From NCBI GenBank assembly GCA_012513605.1, contig JAAZBV010000155.1, forward strand, positions 41,184 through 105,183: a stretch of DNA of 64,000 bases, in the 5' to 3' direction. Position numbers and translations under genes: made by a program. This document shows, one piece after another, positions 56,783 through 64,000 of this stretch (position 1 is its first letter; each line of letters opens with the position of its first letter). The stretch is from Desulfatiglans sp. Its GTDB lineage: Bacteria > Desulfobacterota > DSM-4660 > Desulfatiglandales > HGW-15. The notes beneath the pieces are model-generated. The model was not told where the DNA came from. It worked only from the letters and a program-made list of their open reading frames with translations, and made no database searches.

Positions 56783-57181
56783 TCACCATATCGAACAGAT
56801 GATTTCTCCGCCAACACCAATCTCCCTGGCCTGTTTATCCGTAATTATGCCTTTCGAAGTAGATAGAATATTTATTCCAAAACCGTTTAATATCTTTGGA
56901 ATATTGTCTCTTTTAGCATAAATTCTGCACCCGGGTTTGCTCACCCTTTTTAGGCCATCTATTGTGGGCACACCTTTTTCATCGTATTTAAAATAAATCT
57001 TGATGATTCCCTGCTTCTTATCATCCAATAATTTAAAATTCTTGATGAAACCTTCCGATTTAAGCACCTTGGCGATATTAATCTTCATCCTGGAACCCGG
57101 AATGTCTACTGAATTATATGATGCCATTATTGCATTCCTGATTCTCGTCAGCATATCGGCGATCGGATCTGTCATTCCCAT
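56783..57181 (-). CDS. rpsH: 30S ribosomal protein S8
   Basis: The 132 residues open with TDPIADMLTRIRNAI and contain the C-terminal LSTSKGIITDKQAREIGVGG, both typical of S8. It binds 16S rRNA helix 21 and is often the feedback repressor of the spc operon. Confidence 0.96.
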   Translation of the reverse strand: MGMTDPIADMLTRIRNAIMASYNSVDIPGSRMKINIAKVLKSEGFIKNFKLLDDKKQGIIKIYFKYDEKGVPTIDGLKRVSKPGCRIYAKRDNIPKILNGFGINILSTSKGIITDKQAREIGVGGEIICSIW

Positions 57182-57266
57182 GAAAATAACTCCTTGTTCT
57201 ATTTAACCTTCTACTTTTTTATAAGTTTTCAATCGATATATTACAGGAAAACCCTGTCTAAAAATG

Positions 57267-57452
57267 CTACCAACTGGACTTAATTACACCGGGAATAACC
57301 CCACTCAGTGCCATATTTCTAAAACAAATTCTACACAGACCGAATTTTCTTAAAAATGCCCTGGGCCTGCCACATATAGGGCAACGGGTGTATGTTCTAG
57401 TAGAAAACTTCTGATTTCTCTTAGCTTTTGCTATAAGGGACTTTTTTGCCAA
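57267..57452 (-). CDS. rpsN: 30S ribosomal protein S14, zinc type
   Basis: The 61-residue short form has the zinc ribbon CPICGRP...CRICF (CxxC-x12-CxxC). It is the zinc-dependent S14 variant, in its normal place between rplE and rpsH. Confidence 0.95.
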   Translation of the reverse strand: MAKKSLIAKAKRNQKFSTRTYTRCPICGRPRAFLRKFGLCRICFRNMALSGVIPGVIKSSW

Positions 57453-57465
57453 GTCATCCTCCCTT

Positions 57466-58005
57466 TTAATTCCTAAATGGCATTCCTAAGGATCTTAATA
57501 AAAACATACCCTCTTCATCCGTTCTGCCTGATGTAACGATGGTAATATTAAGACCCTTAACCTTATCAATTTTATCATATTCTATCTCAGGGAAAATAAT
57601 GTGCTCTTTTATCCCTACGGAGCAGTTTGCCCTGCCATCAAATGACTTATTTGGCAGACCACGAAAGTCTCGTACTCGCGGGAGAGTTACATTAAATAGC
57701 TTATCAAGAAAATCATACATCCTATCACGTCTTAAGGTGACCGAGCATCCTATAGGCATACCTTCACGTAATTTAAAACCTGCGATAGATTTTTTTGCTT
57801 TTCTGATAACAGCCTTTTGCCCTGCTATTAATGAGAGTTCTTCAGCGGCCTTATCAAGCACCTTAATATTGAATATAGCCTCACCCATGCCCATGTTTAA
57901 TACAACTTTTTTTATTTTAGGCACAGCCATTGCGCTTGTATATCCGAACTCTTTAATTAAAGCTGGAACTACTTCATTGTTATACTTATCTTTCAGCCTG
58001 GACAA
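57466..58005 (-). CDS. rplE: 50S ribosomal protein L5
   Basis: The 179-residue 5S rRNA-binding protein carries [26 protein letters not shown] and a C-terminal [15 protein letters not shown]. It is 13 bases upstream of rpsN. Confidence 0.96.
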   Translation of the reverse strand: MSRLKDKYNNEVVPALIKEFGYTSAMAVPKIKKVVLNMGMGEAIFNIKVLDKAAEELSLIAGQKAVIRKAKKSIAGFKLREGMPIGCSVTLRRDRMYDFLDKLFNVTLPRVRDFRGLPNKSFDGRANCSVGIKEHIIFPEIEYDKIDKVKGLNITIVTSGRTDEEGMFLLRSLGMPFRN

Positions 58006-58072
58006 CTGTTACTCCTGTTTCTAAATTACCCTGTAAATGTTGTTATATTCAAGGGGTTAAAACCCATTAACT

Positions 58073-58402
58073 CTAATCACCCAGAATTTCACCACATTTT
58101 TTGCATACCCTGACCTTTGAACCATCATCCAGAATACGCTTTCCAACCCTGGTCGGCTCAGCACATTTGTTGCAGATAATCTTTAAATTTGAAATATGAA
58201 TAGGGGCCTCCTTTTCAACAATACCGCCCTGAGCATTCTTAGCATTGGGTTTGGTATGCCTCTTTACCAGATTTATCTTCTCAACAAAAACACGATCTGC
58301 ATCCTTATCCACAGTCAGAACGTTACCGATCTTTCCCTTTTCTTTTCCTGTAAGGACTATTACCTTATCATTCTTTTTTATTACGGGATGTTTCTTAAGC
58401 AC
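58073..58402 (-). CDS. rplX: 50S ribosomal protein L24
   Basis: The 109 residues include the KOW motif (IKKNDKVIVLTGKEKGKIGN) and GGIVEKEAPIHISNL. A C-terminal CNKC...CKKCG pair forms a probable zinc site present in many but not all L24 proteins. It lies between rplN and rplE. Confidence 0.95.
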   Translation of the reverse strand: MLKKHPVIKKNDKVIVLTGKEKGKIGNVLTVDKDADRVFVEKINLVKRHTKPNAKNAQGGIVEKEAPIHISNLKIICNKCAEPTRVGKRILDDGSKVRVCKKCGEILGD

Positions 58403-58424
58403 TTACATACTCCATAAGATTAAT

Positions 58425-58793
58425 TTAAAGTACTTCTGGGGCAAGAGAAATTATCTTCATAAATTTCTTAGCCCTCAATTCTCTGGCTACTGGGCCGAAA
58501 ATACGAGTACCTATTGGTTCATTCTGAGCGTTGATCAATACAGCTGAGTTTTCATCAAATTTAATATGAGACCCATCCGGACGACGTATCTCTTTGGCTG
58601 TCCGAACAATAACTGCCCTCATAACGCTTCCCTTGCTGACTTTTGAATTCGGGATTGCCTCTTTTACAGATACAATAATTATATCTCCAATAGAAGCATA
58701 TCTTCTCTTGGACCCGCCTAATACCTTTATACAGGCTACCAGTTTTGCACCGGAATTATCAGCAACCTTTAGTTTTGTTTCTGTTTGAATCAT
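58425..58793 (-). CDS. rplN: 50S ribosomal protein L14
   Basis: The 122 residues contain the L14 signature ([17 protein letters not shown] at the start and [20 protein letters not shown] at the end). It follows rpsQ by five bases. Confidence 0.96.
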   Translation of the reverse strand: MIQTETKLKVADNSGAKLVACIKVLGGSKRRYASIGDIIIVSVKEAIPNSKVSKGSVMRAVIVRTAKEIRRPDGSHIKFDENSAVLINAQNEPIGTRIFGPVARELRAKKFMKIISLAPEVL

Positions 58794-58798
58794 TTTAA

Positions 58799-59095
58799 TT
58801 ACTCCTGGACCAGATCATTAATGACTTCTGGGGCTGACATCTGGCTTTTTTCAACTATCTCAACAAGATGCCATCTTTTCAGTCTACTGATCGGTCTTGA
58901 TTCAATTATTCGTACCCTGTCCCCTTCCTGACAGATATTTTTGGGATCATGAACAAGATATTTTGTCTGCCTGCGTATAAATTTATTATATGTGCTGTGC
59001 TTTTTTAGCCTGCTAACCATAACAACAATGGTCTTATCCATCTTTGTTCCAACCACAACACCTGTTAATTTTCTTCTAATCCCACGCTCTTTCAT
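58799..59095 (-). CDS. rpsQ: 30S ribosomal protein S17
   Basis: The 98-residue protein has the OB-fold start [19 protein letters not shown] and the [18 protein letters not shown] motif. Its C-terminus is about ten residues longer than in E. coli. Confidence 0.95.
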   Translation of the reverse strand: MKERGIRRKLTGVVVGTKMDKTIVVMVSRLKKHSTYNKFIRRQTKYLVHDPKNICQEGDRVRIIESRPISRLKRWHLVEIVEKSQMSAPEVINDLVQE

Positions 59096-59116
59096 AACTG
59101 CCTCACTGCGTTCTCA

Positions 59117-59311
59117 TTATTTTTTCTTTTCATTAAGAATAGTTTTAACTCTTGCCAATTCTTTTCTAGTCTTACCTATACTGGCGGTATTGGCCAGTTG
59201 ACCGGTGGCCTTCTGAAACCGCAGGTTAAATATATCTAGTCGCATGGATGATTCTTTTTCAATCAATTCCTGGTGTTCTATTTCTCTTAACTCTTTAGCT
59301 TTCATTTTCAT
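59117..59311 (-). CDS. rpmC: 50S ribosomal protein L29
   Basis: The 64-residue helical protein starts [20 protein letters not shown] and has [11 protein letters not shown]; it surrounds the peptide exit tunnel. Its ATG overlaps the rplP stop codon by four bases (ATGA). Confidence 0.95.
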   Translation of the reverse strand: MKMKAKELREIEHQELIEKESSMRLDIFNLRFQKATGQLANTASIGKTRKELARVKTILNEKKK

Positions 59312-59712
59312 CCCCTGCTAACAAATCTGGTTCCAAAAGGCAATTTATGTGCGGCAAGACGGAAGGCCTCTGCCGCAATGCTTTCGCCAACGCCTTCCAT
59401 CTCATACAATATCCTTCCGGGTTTCACAATGGCAACCCATTTGTCCGTTGGACCTTTCCCTTTTCCCATTCTGGTTTCAAGAGGTTTTTTGGTAATTGGT
59501 TTATCGGGAAAAACCCTGATCCATATTTTTCCACCGCGTTTTACGTGCCTTGTTATAGCAATACGTGCGGATTCGATCTGTTGTGCTGACATCCGCCCAC
59601 ATTCTGTTGCCTGAAGACCAAATTCACCAAACTCAAGTGTGCTTCCTTTGGCCTTTCCATTCATCCTGCCTTTTTGTCTTTTTCTATATTTTAATTTTTT
59701 TGGACTAAGCAT
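59308..59712 (-). CDS. rplP: 50S ribosomal protein L16
   Basis: The 134-residue protein starts [20 protein letters not shown] and includes [20 protein letters not shown], near the A-site tRNA. It lies between rpsC and rpmC. Confidence 0.96.
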   Translation of the reverse strand: MLSPKKLKYRKRQKGRMNGKAKGSTLEFGEFGLQATECGRMSAQQIESARIAITRHVKRGGKIWIRVFPDKPITKKPLETRMGKGKGPTDKWVAIVKPGRILYEMEGVGESIAAEAFRLAAHKLPFGTRFVSRG

Positions 59713-59715
59713 TTA

Positions 59716-60354
59716 TTAATCCTTTTTATCCGGTAAAATCTCACCATTAAATATGGTCACTTTTATACCTATAATACCATACGTGGTAAGGGCTTCAGCA
59801 AAACCGTAATCTATATCAGCCCTGATCGTATGAAGTGGAACGCGTCCTTTTCTGTACCATTCTCTTCTGGCCATTTCAGCGCCACCCAGTCTGCCACTGC
59901 AGTAAATCTTTATACCCTGAACGCCAAACCTCAGAGCAGAGGTAACACTCTTTTTCATAGCCCTTCTAAAAGAAACCCTTCGCACCAACTGCAATGCGAT
60001 ATTTTCTGCGAGAAGCTGTGCATCAACTTCAGGCTTTCTAACCTCCTGAATATCAATAAAGAACTCACGGTTTATTATCTTAGTAAGATCCTTTGTAAGA
60101 TTCTGAATCTCAGAACCCTTTCTGCCGATAACGAGCCCGGGTCGCGCAGTATGTATCTTTAGTTTAACCTTGTTGGCAGCCCTTTCTATCTCAATCTTTG
60201 ATATGCCTGCCTGTTGCAGCTTCTTTTTTAGAAACTTTCTGATACAGTAATCTTCGTAAACAAAACAGCTGTAGTCTTTACTGGAAAACCATTTTGAAGC
60301 CCATTCCTTATTTATTCCGAGTCTGAAACCGATAGGGTTTACTTTTTGTCCCAA
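59716..60354 (-). CDS. rpsC: 30S ribosomal protein S3
   Basis: The 212 residues have the start [20 protein letters not shown], a KH domain with [12 protein letters not shown] near residue 74, and a C-terminal domain with [13 protein letters not shown]. It sits at the mRNA entry. Confidence 0.96.
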   Translation of the reverse strand: MGQKVNPIGFRLGINKEWASKWFSSKDYSCFVYEDYCIRKFLKKKLQQAGISKIEIERAANKVKLKIHTARPGLVIGRKGSEIQNLTKDLTKIINREFFIDIQEVRKPEVDAQLLAENIALQLVRRVSFRRAMKKSVTSALRFGVQGIKIYCSGRLGGAEMARREWYRKGRVPLHTIRADIDYGFAEALTTYGIIGIKVTIFNGEILPDKKD

Positions 60355-60398
60355 TCTTTACCTCCGCCTGTTGGCACTAATCGTTACTTATCAAAAGA

Positions 60399-60731
60399 CT
60401 ATTTATCATTAAGGACAACCGTCAAATGACTTGTCCTTTTCAAAATTCTTGTTGCCCGCCCGCTAGCCCTTGGTATAATCCTTTTTAACATAGGGCCTTC
60501 ATCTGCAAATATACTTTTTACATAAAGTTTATCAACATCCACATCAGACATCTGTTGTGCATTTGCCACCGCAGAATTGATCAGCTTCAAGACGAAAAGT
60601 GCGCCCTTCTGAGGGGCAAACTTCAGCATATTTACAGCATCCTCTACACGTTTTCCCCTTACCTGGTCAATAACCAGGCGCACCTTGCGTGGAGAGATCC
60701 TAATATATCTTGCTACGGCACTTGATTCCAT
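60399..60731 (-). CDS. rplV: 50S ribosomal protein L22
   Basis: The 110 residues start [20 protein letters not shown] and contain RIIPRASGRATRILKRTSHL, the loop lining the exit tunnel. Its start overlaps the last base of the rpsS stop. Confidence 0.96.
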   Translation of the reverse strand: MESSAVARYIRISPRKVRLVIDQVRGKRVEDAVNMLKFAPQKGALFVLKLINSAVANAQQMSDVDVDKLYVKSIFADEGPMLKRIIPRASGRATRILKRTSHLTVVLNDK

Positions 60732-61018
60732 TATTTACCACCCTTTACTTTTGTTTTTTTGTCTCCAGCATGCCCAAAAAATGTCCTGGTAAGGGAAAAT
60801 TCGCCAAGCTTGTGCCCAACCATATCTTCTGTAACAAAGACGGGGATAAATTTCTTGCCATTATGTACCGCAAAGGTAAGGCCTACAAATTCGGGCAAAA
60901 TCGTTGATCTGCGCGACCAGGTCTTTATAATATTTCTGCTCCCGGTTTCCTGCGCCTGTGTTGCCTTTTTTAGCAAGTGATCATCAACAAATGGTCCTTT
61001 TTTTAATGATCTTGACAA
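60731..61018 (-). CDS. rpsS: 30S ribosomal protein S19
   Basis: The 95-residue protein starts [18 protein letters not shown] and includes [20 protein letters not shown] and [12 protein letters not shown]. It lies between rplB and rplV. Confidence 0.96.
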   Translation of the reverse strand: MSRSLKKGPFVDDHLLKKATQAQETGSRNIIKTWSRRSTILPEFVGLTFAVHNGKKFIPVFVTEDMVGHKLGEFSLTRTFFGHAGDKKTKVKGGK

Positions 61019-61053
61019 AACTATTCCTCCATTTAAGTAAAAAGAGATTAACT

Positions 61054-61878
61054 TTATTTATTTCTCTTTTTAATAATCATTTTATTGCTAGACTTTCTTA
61101 CCCTTGTCTTATAACCCTTTGTTGGAACACCCCACGGTGTAACAGGATGTCTTCCACCGGATGATTTTCCTTCACCGCCGCCATGCGGATGATCTACAGG
61201 GTTCATAGCAACACCCCTTACATGAGGCATTCTACCTTTCCATCTTGATCTTCCTGCCTTACCAAGGCTTATTCCCATATAGCCTGAATTCCCAACCTGG
61301 CCAAGGGTAGCCCTGCATTCAACGGCAATCATCCTTACTTCACCAGAGGGAAGTTTAACCTGTGCATACTTTCCCTCTTTTGCCATCAACTGGGCATATG
61401 TTCCGGCACTTCGAACAATCTGACCACCATGGCCCGGTTTCAATTCAATATTATGTATCGAACTACCGAGTGGAATGTCGCTGAGTTTCAGGGTATTACC
61501 CGGTGTAATCTCCGAACCCAGACCAGAGGTAATCATATCTCCAACTTTTATGCCGCCGGCAGCGATAATATACCGCTTTTCACCATCTGCGTAGTTCAGG
61601 AGAGCAATATTACTTGACCTGTTAGGATCATATTCAATAGTGGCCACCTTTGCTGGGATTCCATCTTTATTTCTTTTAAAATCAATAATCCGGTAACGTC
61701 TTTTGTGCCCGCCACCCCTGAAACGAGAGGTAATTCGACCATAACAGTTACGCCCACTATTTTTTTTGAGTGTTTTTACCAGACTTCTTTCCGGTTTATC
61801 AGTAGTGATCTCTTCAAAATCGCTGTTTTTAAAAAATCTTCTTCCCGGTGAGGTCGGTTTATGACTCTTTATAGCCAT
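61054..61878 (-). CDS. rplB: 50S ribosomal protein L2
   Basis: The 274-residue rRNA-binding protein carries [17 protein letters not shown] near residue 50 and the highly conserved [20 protein letters not shown] near 220, close to the peptidyl-transferase centre. It lies between rplW and rpsS. Confidence 0.97.
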   Translation of the reverse strand: MAIKSHKPTSPGRRFFKNSDFEEITTDKPERSLVKTLKKNSGRNCYGRITSRFRGGGHKRRYRIIDFKRNKDGIPAKVATIEYDPNRSSNIALLNYADGEKRYIIAAGGIKVGDMITSGLGSEITPGNTLKLSDIPLGSSIHNIELKPGHGGQIVRSAGTYAQLMAKEGKYAQVKLPSGEVRMIAVECRATLGQVGNSGYMGISLGKAGRSRWKGRMPHVRGVAMNPVDHPHGGGEGKSSGGRHPVTPWGVPTKGYKTRVRKSSNKMIIKKRNK

Positions 61879-61941
61879 CTATATCTCCAAATAATCCTTT
61901 TCTATTCTGAAATAATATTCTAGCGCTTACCTATGTTACTG

Positions 61942-62229
61942 CTATAAACCATCAAAAAATTCAATATTTTCCCCTGGTGCAAGTTTTATAATAGCCTTTT
62001 TCCAGTCAGACTTTTTCCCGATATTTTTCCCAACTCTACGAGTCTTGCCTTTCATATTCAGTGTATTAACATCCAGCACCTTTTTTTTGAACAACAATTC
62101 GGTTGCTTTTTTAATTTCTATTTTGTTTGCACGAGGGTCAACCTTAAGAACAATCTGATTGAATGATTCCTTCTGCATTGTTGCTTTTTCGGCGATATGC
62201 GGTTCCTTGATCACACTATAAATATCCAT
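61942..62229 (-). CDS. rplW: 50S ribosomal protein L23
   Basis: The 95-residue protein is the docking site for trigger factor and SRP at the tunnel exit. It has the start YSVIKEPHIAEKATMQKE and the NKIEIKKATELLF motif. Its start overlaps the rplD stop by one base (TAATG). Confidence 0.95.
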   Translation of the reverse strand: MDIYSVIKEPHIAEKATMQKESFNQIVLKVDPRANKIEIKKATELLFKKKVLDVNTLNMKGKTRRVGKNIGKKSDWKKAIIKLAPGENIEFFDGL

Positions 62230-62852
62230 TATGAAATCAATGCCTCCTCAATCTTTTCAATAGAAGGTCTGACAAGAAAAAGATGATCGTGGTTCAGGAT
62301 ATCGTATACATTAATCCCCTCCTGCCTGATAATCTTGATTCCTGGGACATTTCTTGATGATTTTTCAAGATTTATATTTTTAGAATCAGTTACAATCAAT
62401 GCCTTTTTTGTTTTGAAATTATTTATAACCTTTACAAAATCTTTGGTCTTAATTTCCGGCATATTAAAGTCATCAACAACAATAAGCTGTTTTGTATTGT
62501 ATTTGTCGCTCAGGGCCATTGAAATGGCAGCCTTTCTGATCTTCTTGGAGACCTTGTTTATATATAGCCTCTGAACAGGGCCAAATGCAATACCCCCGCC
62601 ACGTCTGGTTGGAGATTGAGGAGTCCCTATCCTCGCCCTGCCTGTGCCCTTCTGTCGCCAAAGTTTGGTTCTCGACCCGTTAACCTCTGATCGGGTCTTT
62701 ACAGAAGAGGTACCTGCCCGTTTTTTATTAAGCTGGCTGACAACTACCTGATGAAGAATATCTTTTCTGACATCTACGCCAAAGATTCTTTCATTCAGTT
62801 CTATCTCAGCTGTCTTTTCCGCGTTTAGATTATGTACATCGATTACTATCAT
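62229..62852 (-). CDS. rplD: 50S ribosomal protein L4
   Basis: The 207 residues include the long tunnel loop with KLWRQKGTGRARIGTPQSP and the FGPVQRLYINKVSKKIRKAA helix. In E. coli L4 represses the S10 operon. It lies between rplC and rplW. Confidence 0.96.
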   Translation of the reverse strand: MIVIDVHNLNAEKTAEIELNERIFGVDVRKDILHQVVVSQLNKKRAGTSSVKTRSEVNGSRTKLWRQKGTGRARIGTPQSPTRRGGGIAFGPVQRLYINKVSKKIRKAAISMALSDKYNTKQLIVVDDFNMPEIKTKDFVKVINNFKTKKALIVTDSKNINLEKSSRNVPGIKIIRQEGINVYDILNHDHLFLVRPSIEKIEEALIS

Positions 62853-62877
62853 TTTTGCTTATCACTTCTTTAATAAT

Positions 62878-63498
62878 CTACAATCTGCAGATTTCAATTA
62901 TCGAATTATCACTACCTGGTAACGGTCCTTTTATTGCTATAAGGTTAATATCAGGTCTTACATCAAGCACCTTTAAATTTTTTACTGTGATTCTTTCGAA
63001 ACCAAACCTTCCGGGAAGTTTCCTTCCTTTGACAACCCTGCCAGGTGTTGTACTGTTACCAATGGACCCAGGCACTCTATGGGATCTTGAACCATGAGTC
63101 CATCTTCCACCGCCAAACCCCCATCGTTTTACAACACCGGTAAATCCACGTCCTATACTCTTTCCGGAAACAGTAACCATGTCGCCAATCTGAAAGATAT
63201 CTGCTGTAATTTCCTGACCGAGTTCATATTCCTTGGCATCCTTAACTCTGATCTCCTTGAGAAATTGAAAATATTTATTACCAGCAGCCTTTTGATGGCC
63301 TTTTAAAGGTTTATTGACCCTGCTCTCTTTCTTTTCTTCAAAACCAACCTGAATAGCCTCATAACCATCTTTATCAATGGTCTTTTTCTGAATAACAATA
63401 CATGGGCCGGCTTGTACCAGTGTTACAGGCACACTCTTTCCTTCATCAAGAAAGTAGCGTGTCATGCCGAGTTTCTTACCAAATATCCTGTTGCCCAT
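62878..63498 (-). CDS. rplC: 50S ribosomal protein L3
   Basis: The 206-residue protein contains GKSIGRGFTGVVKRWGFGGG near residue 115 and GSIGNSTTPGRVVKGRKLPG. It begins with IFGKKLGMTRYF. It lies between rpsJ and rplD. Confidence 0.96.
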   Translation of the reverse strand: MGNRIFGKKLGMTRYFLDEGKSVPVTLVQAGPCIVIQKKTIDKDGYEAIQVGFEEKKESRVNKPLKGHQKAAGNKYFQFLKEIRVKDAKEYELGQEITADIFQIGDMVTVSGKSIGRGFTGVVKRWGFGGGRWTHGSRSHRVPGSIGNSTTPGRVVKGRKLPGRFGFERITVKNLKVLDVRPDINLIAIKGPLPGSDNSIIEICRL

Positions 63499-63523
63499 TT
63501 AACTCTCCAACCCTTTAGTTCGC

Positions 63524-63847
63524 TTATAATTTAATCTCTACGTCAACTCCGCCAGATAAATCCAACTTCATCAAGGCGTCGACTGTTTGCTGTGTAGGCT
63601 CCAGGATATCCAGAAGTCTTTTATGCGTTCTTATTTCAAACTGTTCTCTTGCCTTTTTGTTCACATGTGGAGACCTCAAAACACAATATCTGTTAATCAC
63701 AGTAGGAAGAGGTATAGGGCCGGCTATTTTGGCGCCAGTCTCCCTGACTGTATCAACAATTTCCAAAGCAGACTGATCCAGCAATTTATGGTCATATGCC
63801 TTTAGACGAATCCTGATTTTCTGGTTTGCTAACGATTTTTCTATCAT
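63524..63847 (-). CDS. rpsJ: 30S ribosomal protein S10
   Basis: The 107 residues contain [19 protein letters not shown] and [20 protein letters not shown], the S10 signature. The N-terminus is about four residues longer than in E. coli. It follows tuf by 27 bases. S10 also acts with NusB in antitermination. Confidence 0.96.
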   Translation of the reverse strand: MIEKSLANQKIRIRLKAYDHKLLDQSALEIVDTVRETGAKIAGPIPLPTVINRYCVLRSPHVNKKAREQFEIRTHKRLLDILEPTQQTVDALMKLDLSGGVDVEIKL

Positions 63848-63874
63848 TTTATTCCCTGAAATACCTTCCCTATG

Positions 63875-64000
63875 CTATTCGATGATTTCGCTGACAACGC
63901 CGGCACCTACTGTGCGGCCTCCCTCACGAATAGCAAAGCGAAGTTCCTTCTCCATTGCTATCGGGGTTATCAGTGCCCCAACCATCGCCACATTATCTCC
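63875..64000 (-). CDS. tuf: Elongation factor Tu, C-terminal end (cut by window edge)
   Basis: The last 41 codons read as the EF-Tu barrel domain 3: [18 protein letters not shown] at the window edge and [17 protein letters not shown] before the TAG stop. The rest of the gene lies beyond 64000. The order tuf-rpsJ is the usual str-S10 junction. Confidence 0.95.
   Translation of the reverse strand, partial: GDNVAMVGALITPIAMEKELRFAIREGGRTVGAGVVSEIIE

Overview
The window reads as a chromosomal segment of a Gram-negative, anaerobic member of the Desulfobacterota (former Deltaproteobacteria). This is an inference from several gene types together: an HdrA-MvhD/HdrD-type electron-transfer pair, an ArsR-methyltransferase regulator (SahR type) next to ahcY, two sigma-54 promoters, a type IV pilin with an NtrC-family regulator, and a probable selenoprotein. 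I see no prophage, CRISPR array, rRNA or complete insertion sequence. Small palindromic and MITE-like intergenic repeats are frequent.

Layout. 0-17.6 kb: a Bcr/CflA-type MFS exporter; the nitrogen operon amtB-glnK-glnD (minus strand) behind a consensus sigma-54 promoter; divergent carB followed by a PurF-like protein that has lost its glutaminase catalytic residues; a Tat-exported cupin; an HdrA-MvhD fusion overlapping an HdrD/DsrK-like protein; and an Eis-type acetyltransferase. 17.6-24.9 kb: polA, a PIN/RHH toxin-antitoxin pair, a short MGMT gene whose active-site Cys codon is UGA, tRNA-Glu(CTC) and tRNA-Gln(CTG) with their own promoter and terminator, hypB-hypA, and a DUF885 protein. 25-35.6 kb: a six-gene oligopeptide ABC importer with two tandem solute-binding proteins, and a divergent M16 metalloprotease. 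35.8-39.1 kb: a Phd/PIN toxin-antitoxin pair and the sahR-ahcY operon with a large operator-like inverted repeat.

39.2-47.6 kb: pilA behind a sigma-54 promoter, followed in the same direction by two TPR membrane glycosyltransferase-like proteins, a GT2 enzyme and a methyltransferase. This is a candidate pilin or surface glycosylation module. An orphan antitoxin and a PilR/NtrC-like regulator lie beside it. 47.5-49.9 kb: pyrB-pyrC preceded by a promoter, a leader ORF and a terminator hairpin, arranged like a transcription attenuator. 50-64 kb: a complete S10-spc-alpha ribosomal superoperon on the minus strand, from the 3' end of tuf to rplQ, including rpmD and rpmJ but lacking adk, map and infA.

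The strongest unusual signal is the gene at 21170-21487. A single in-frame UGA replaces exactly the catalytic Cys of the PCHRV motif in an O6-alkylguanine-DNA alkyltransferase domain. The downstream half is intact, and a small hairpin with a GGUC loop follows the UGA at a distance typical of bacterial SECIS elements.
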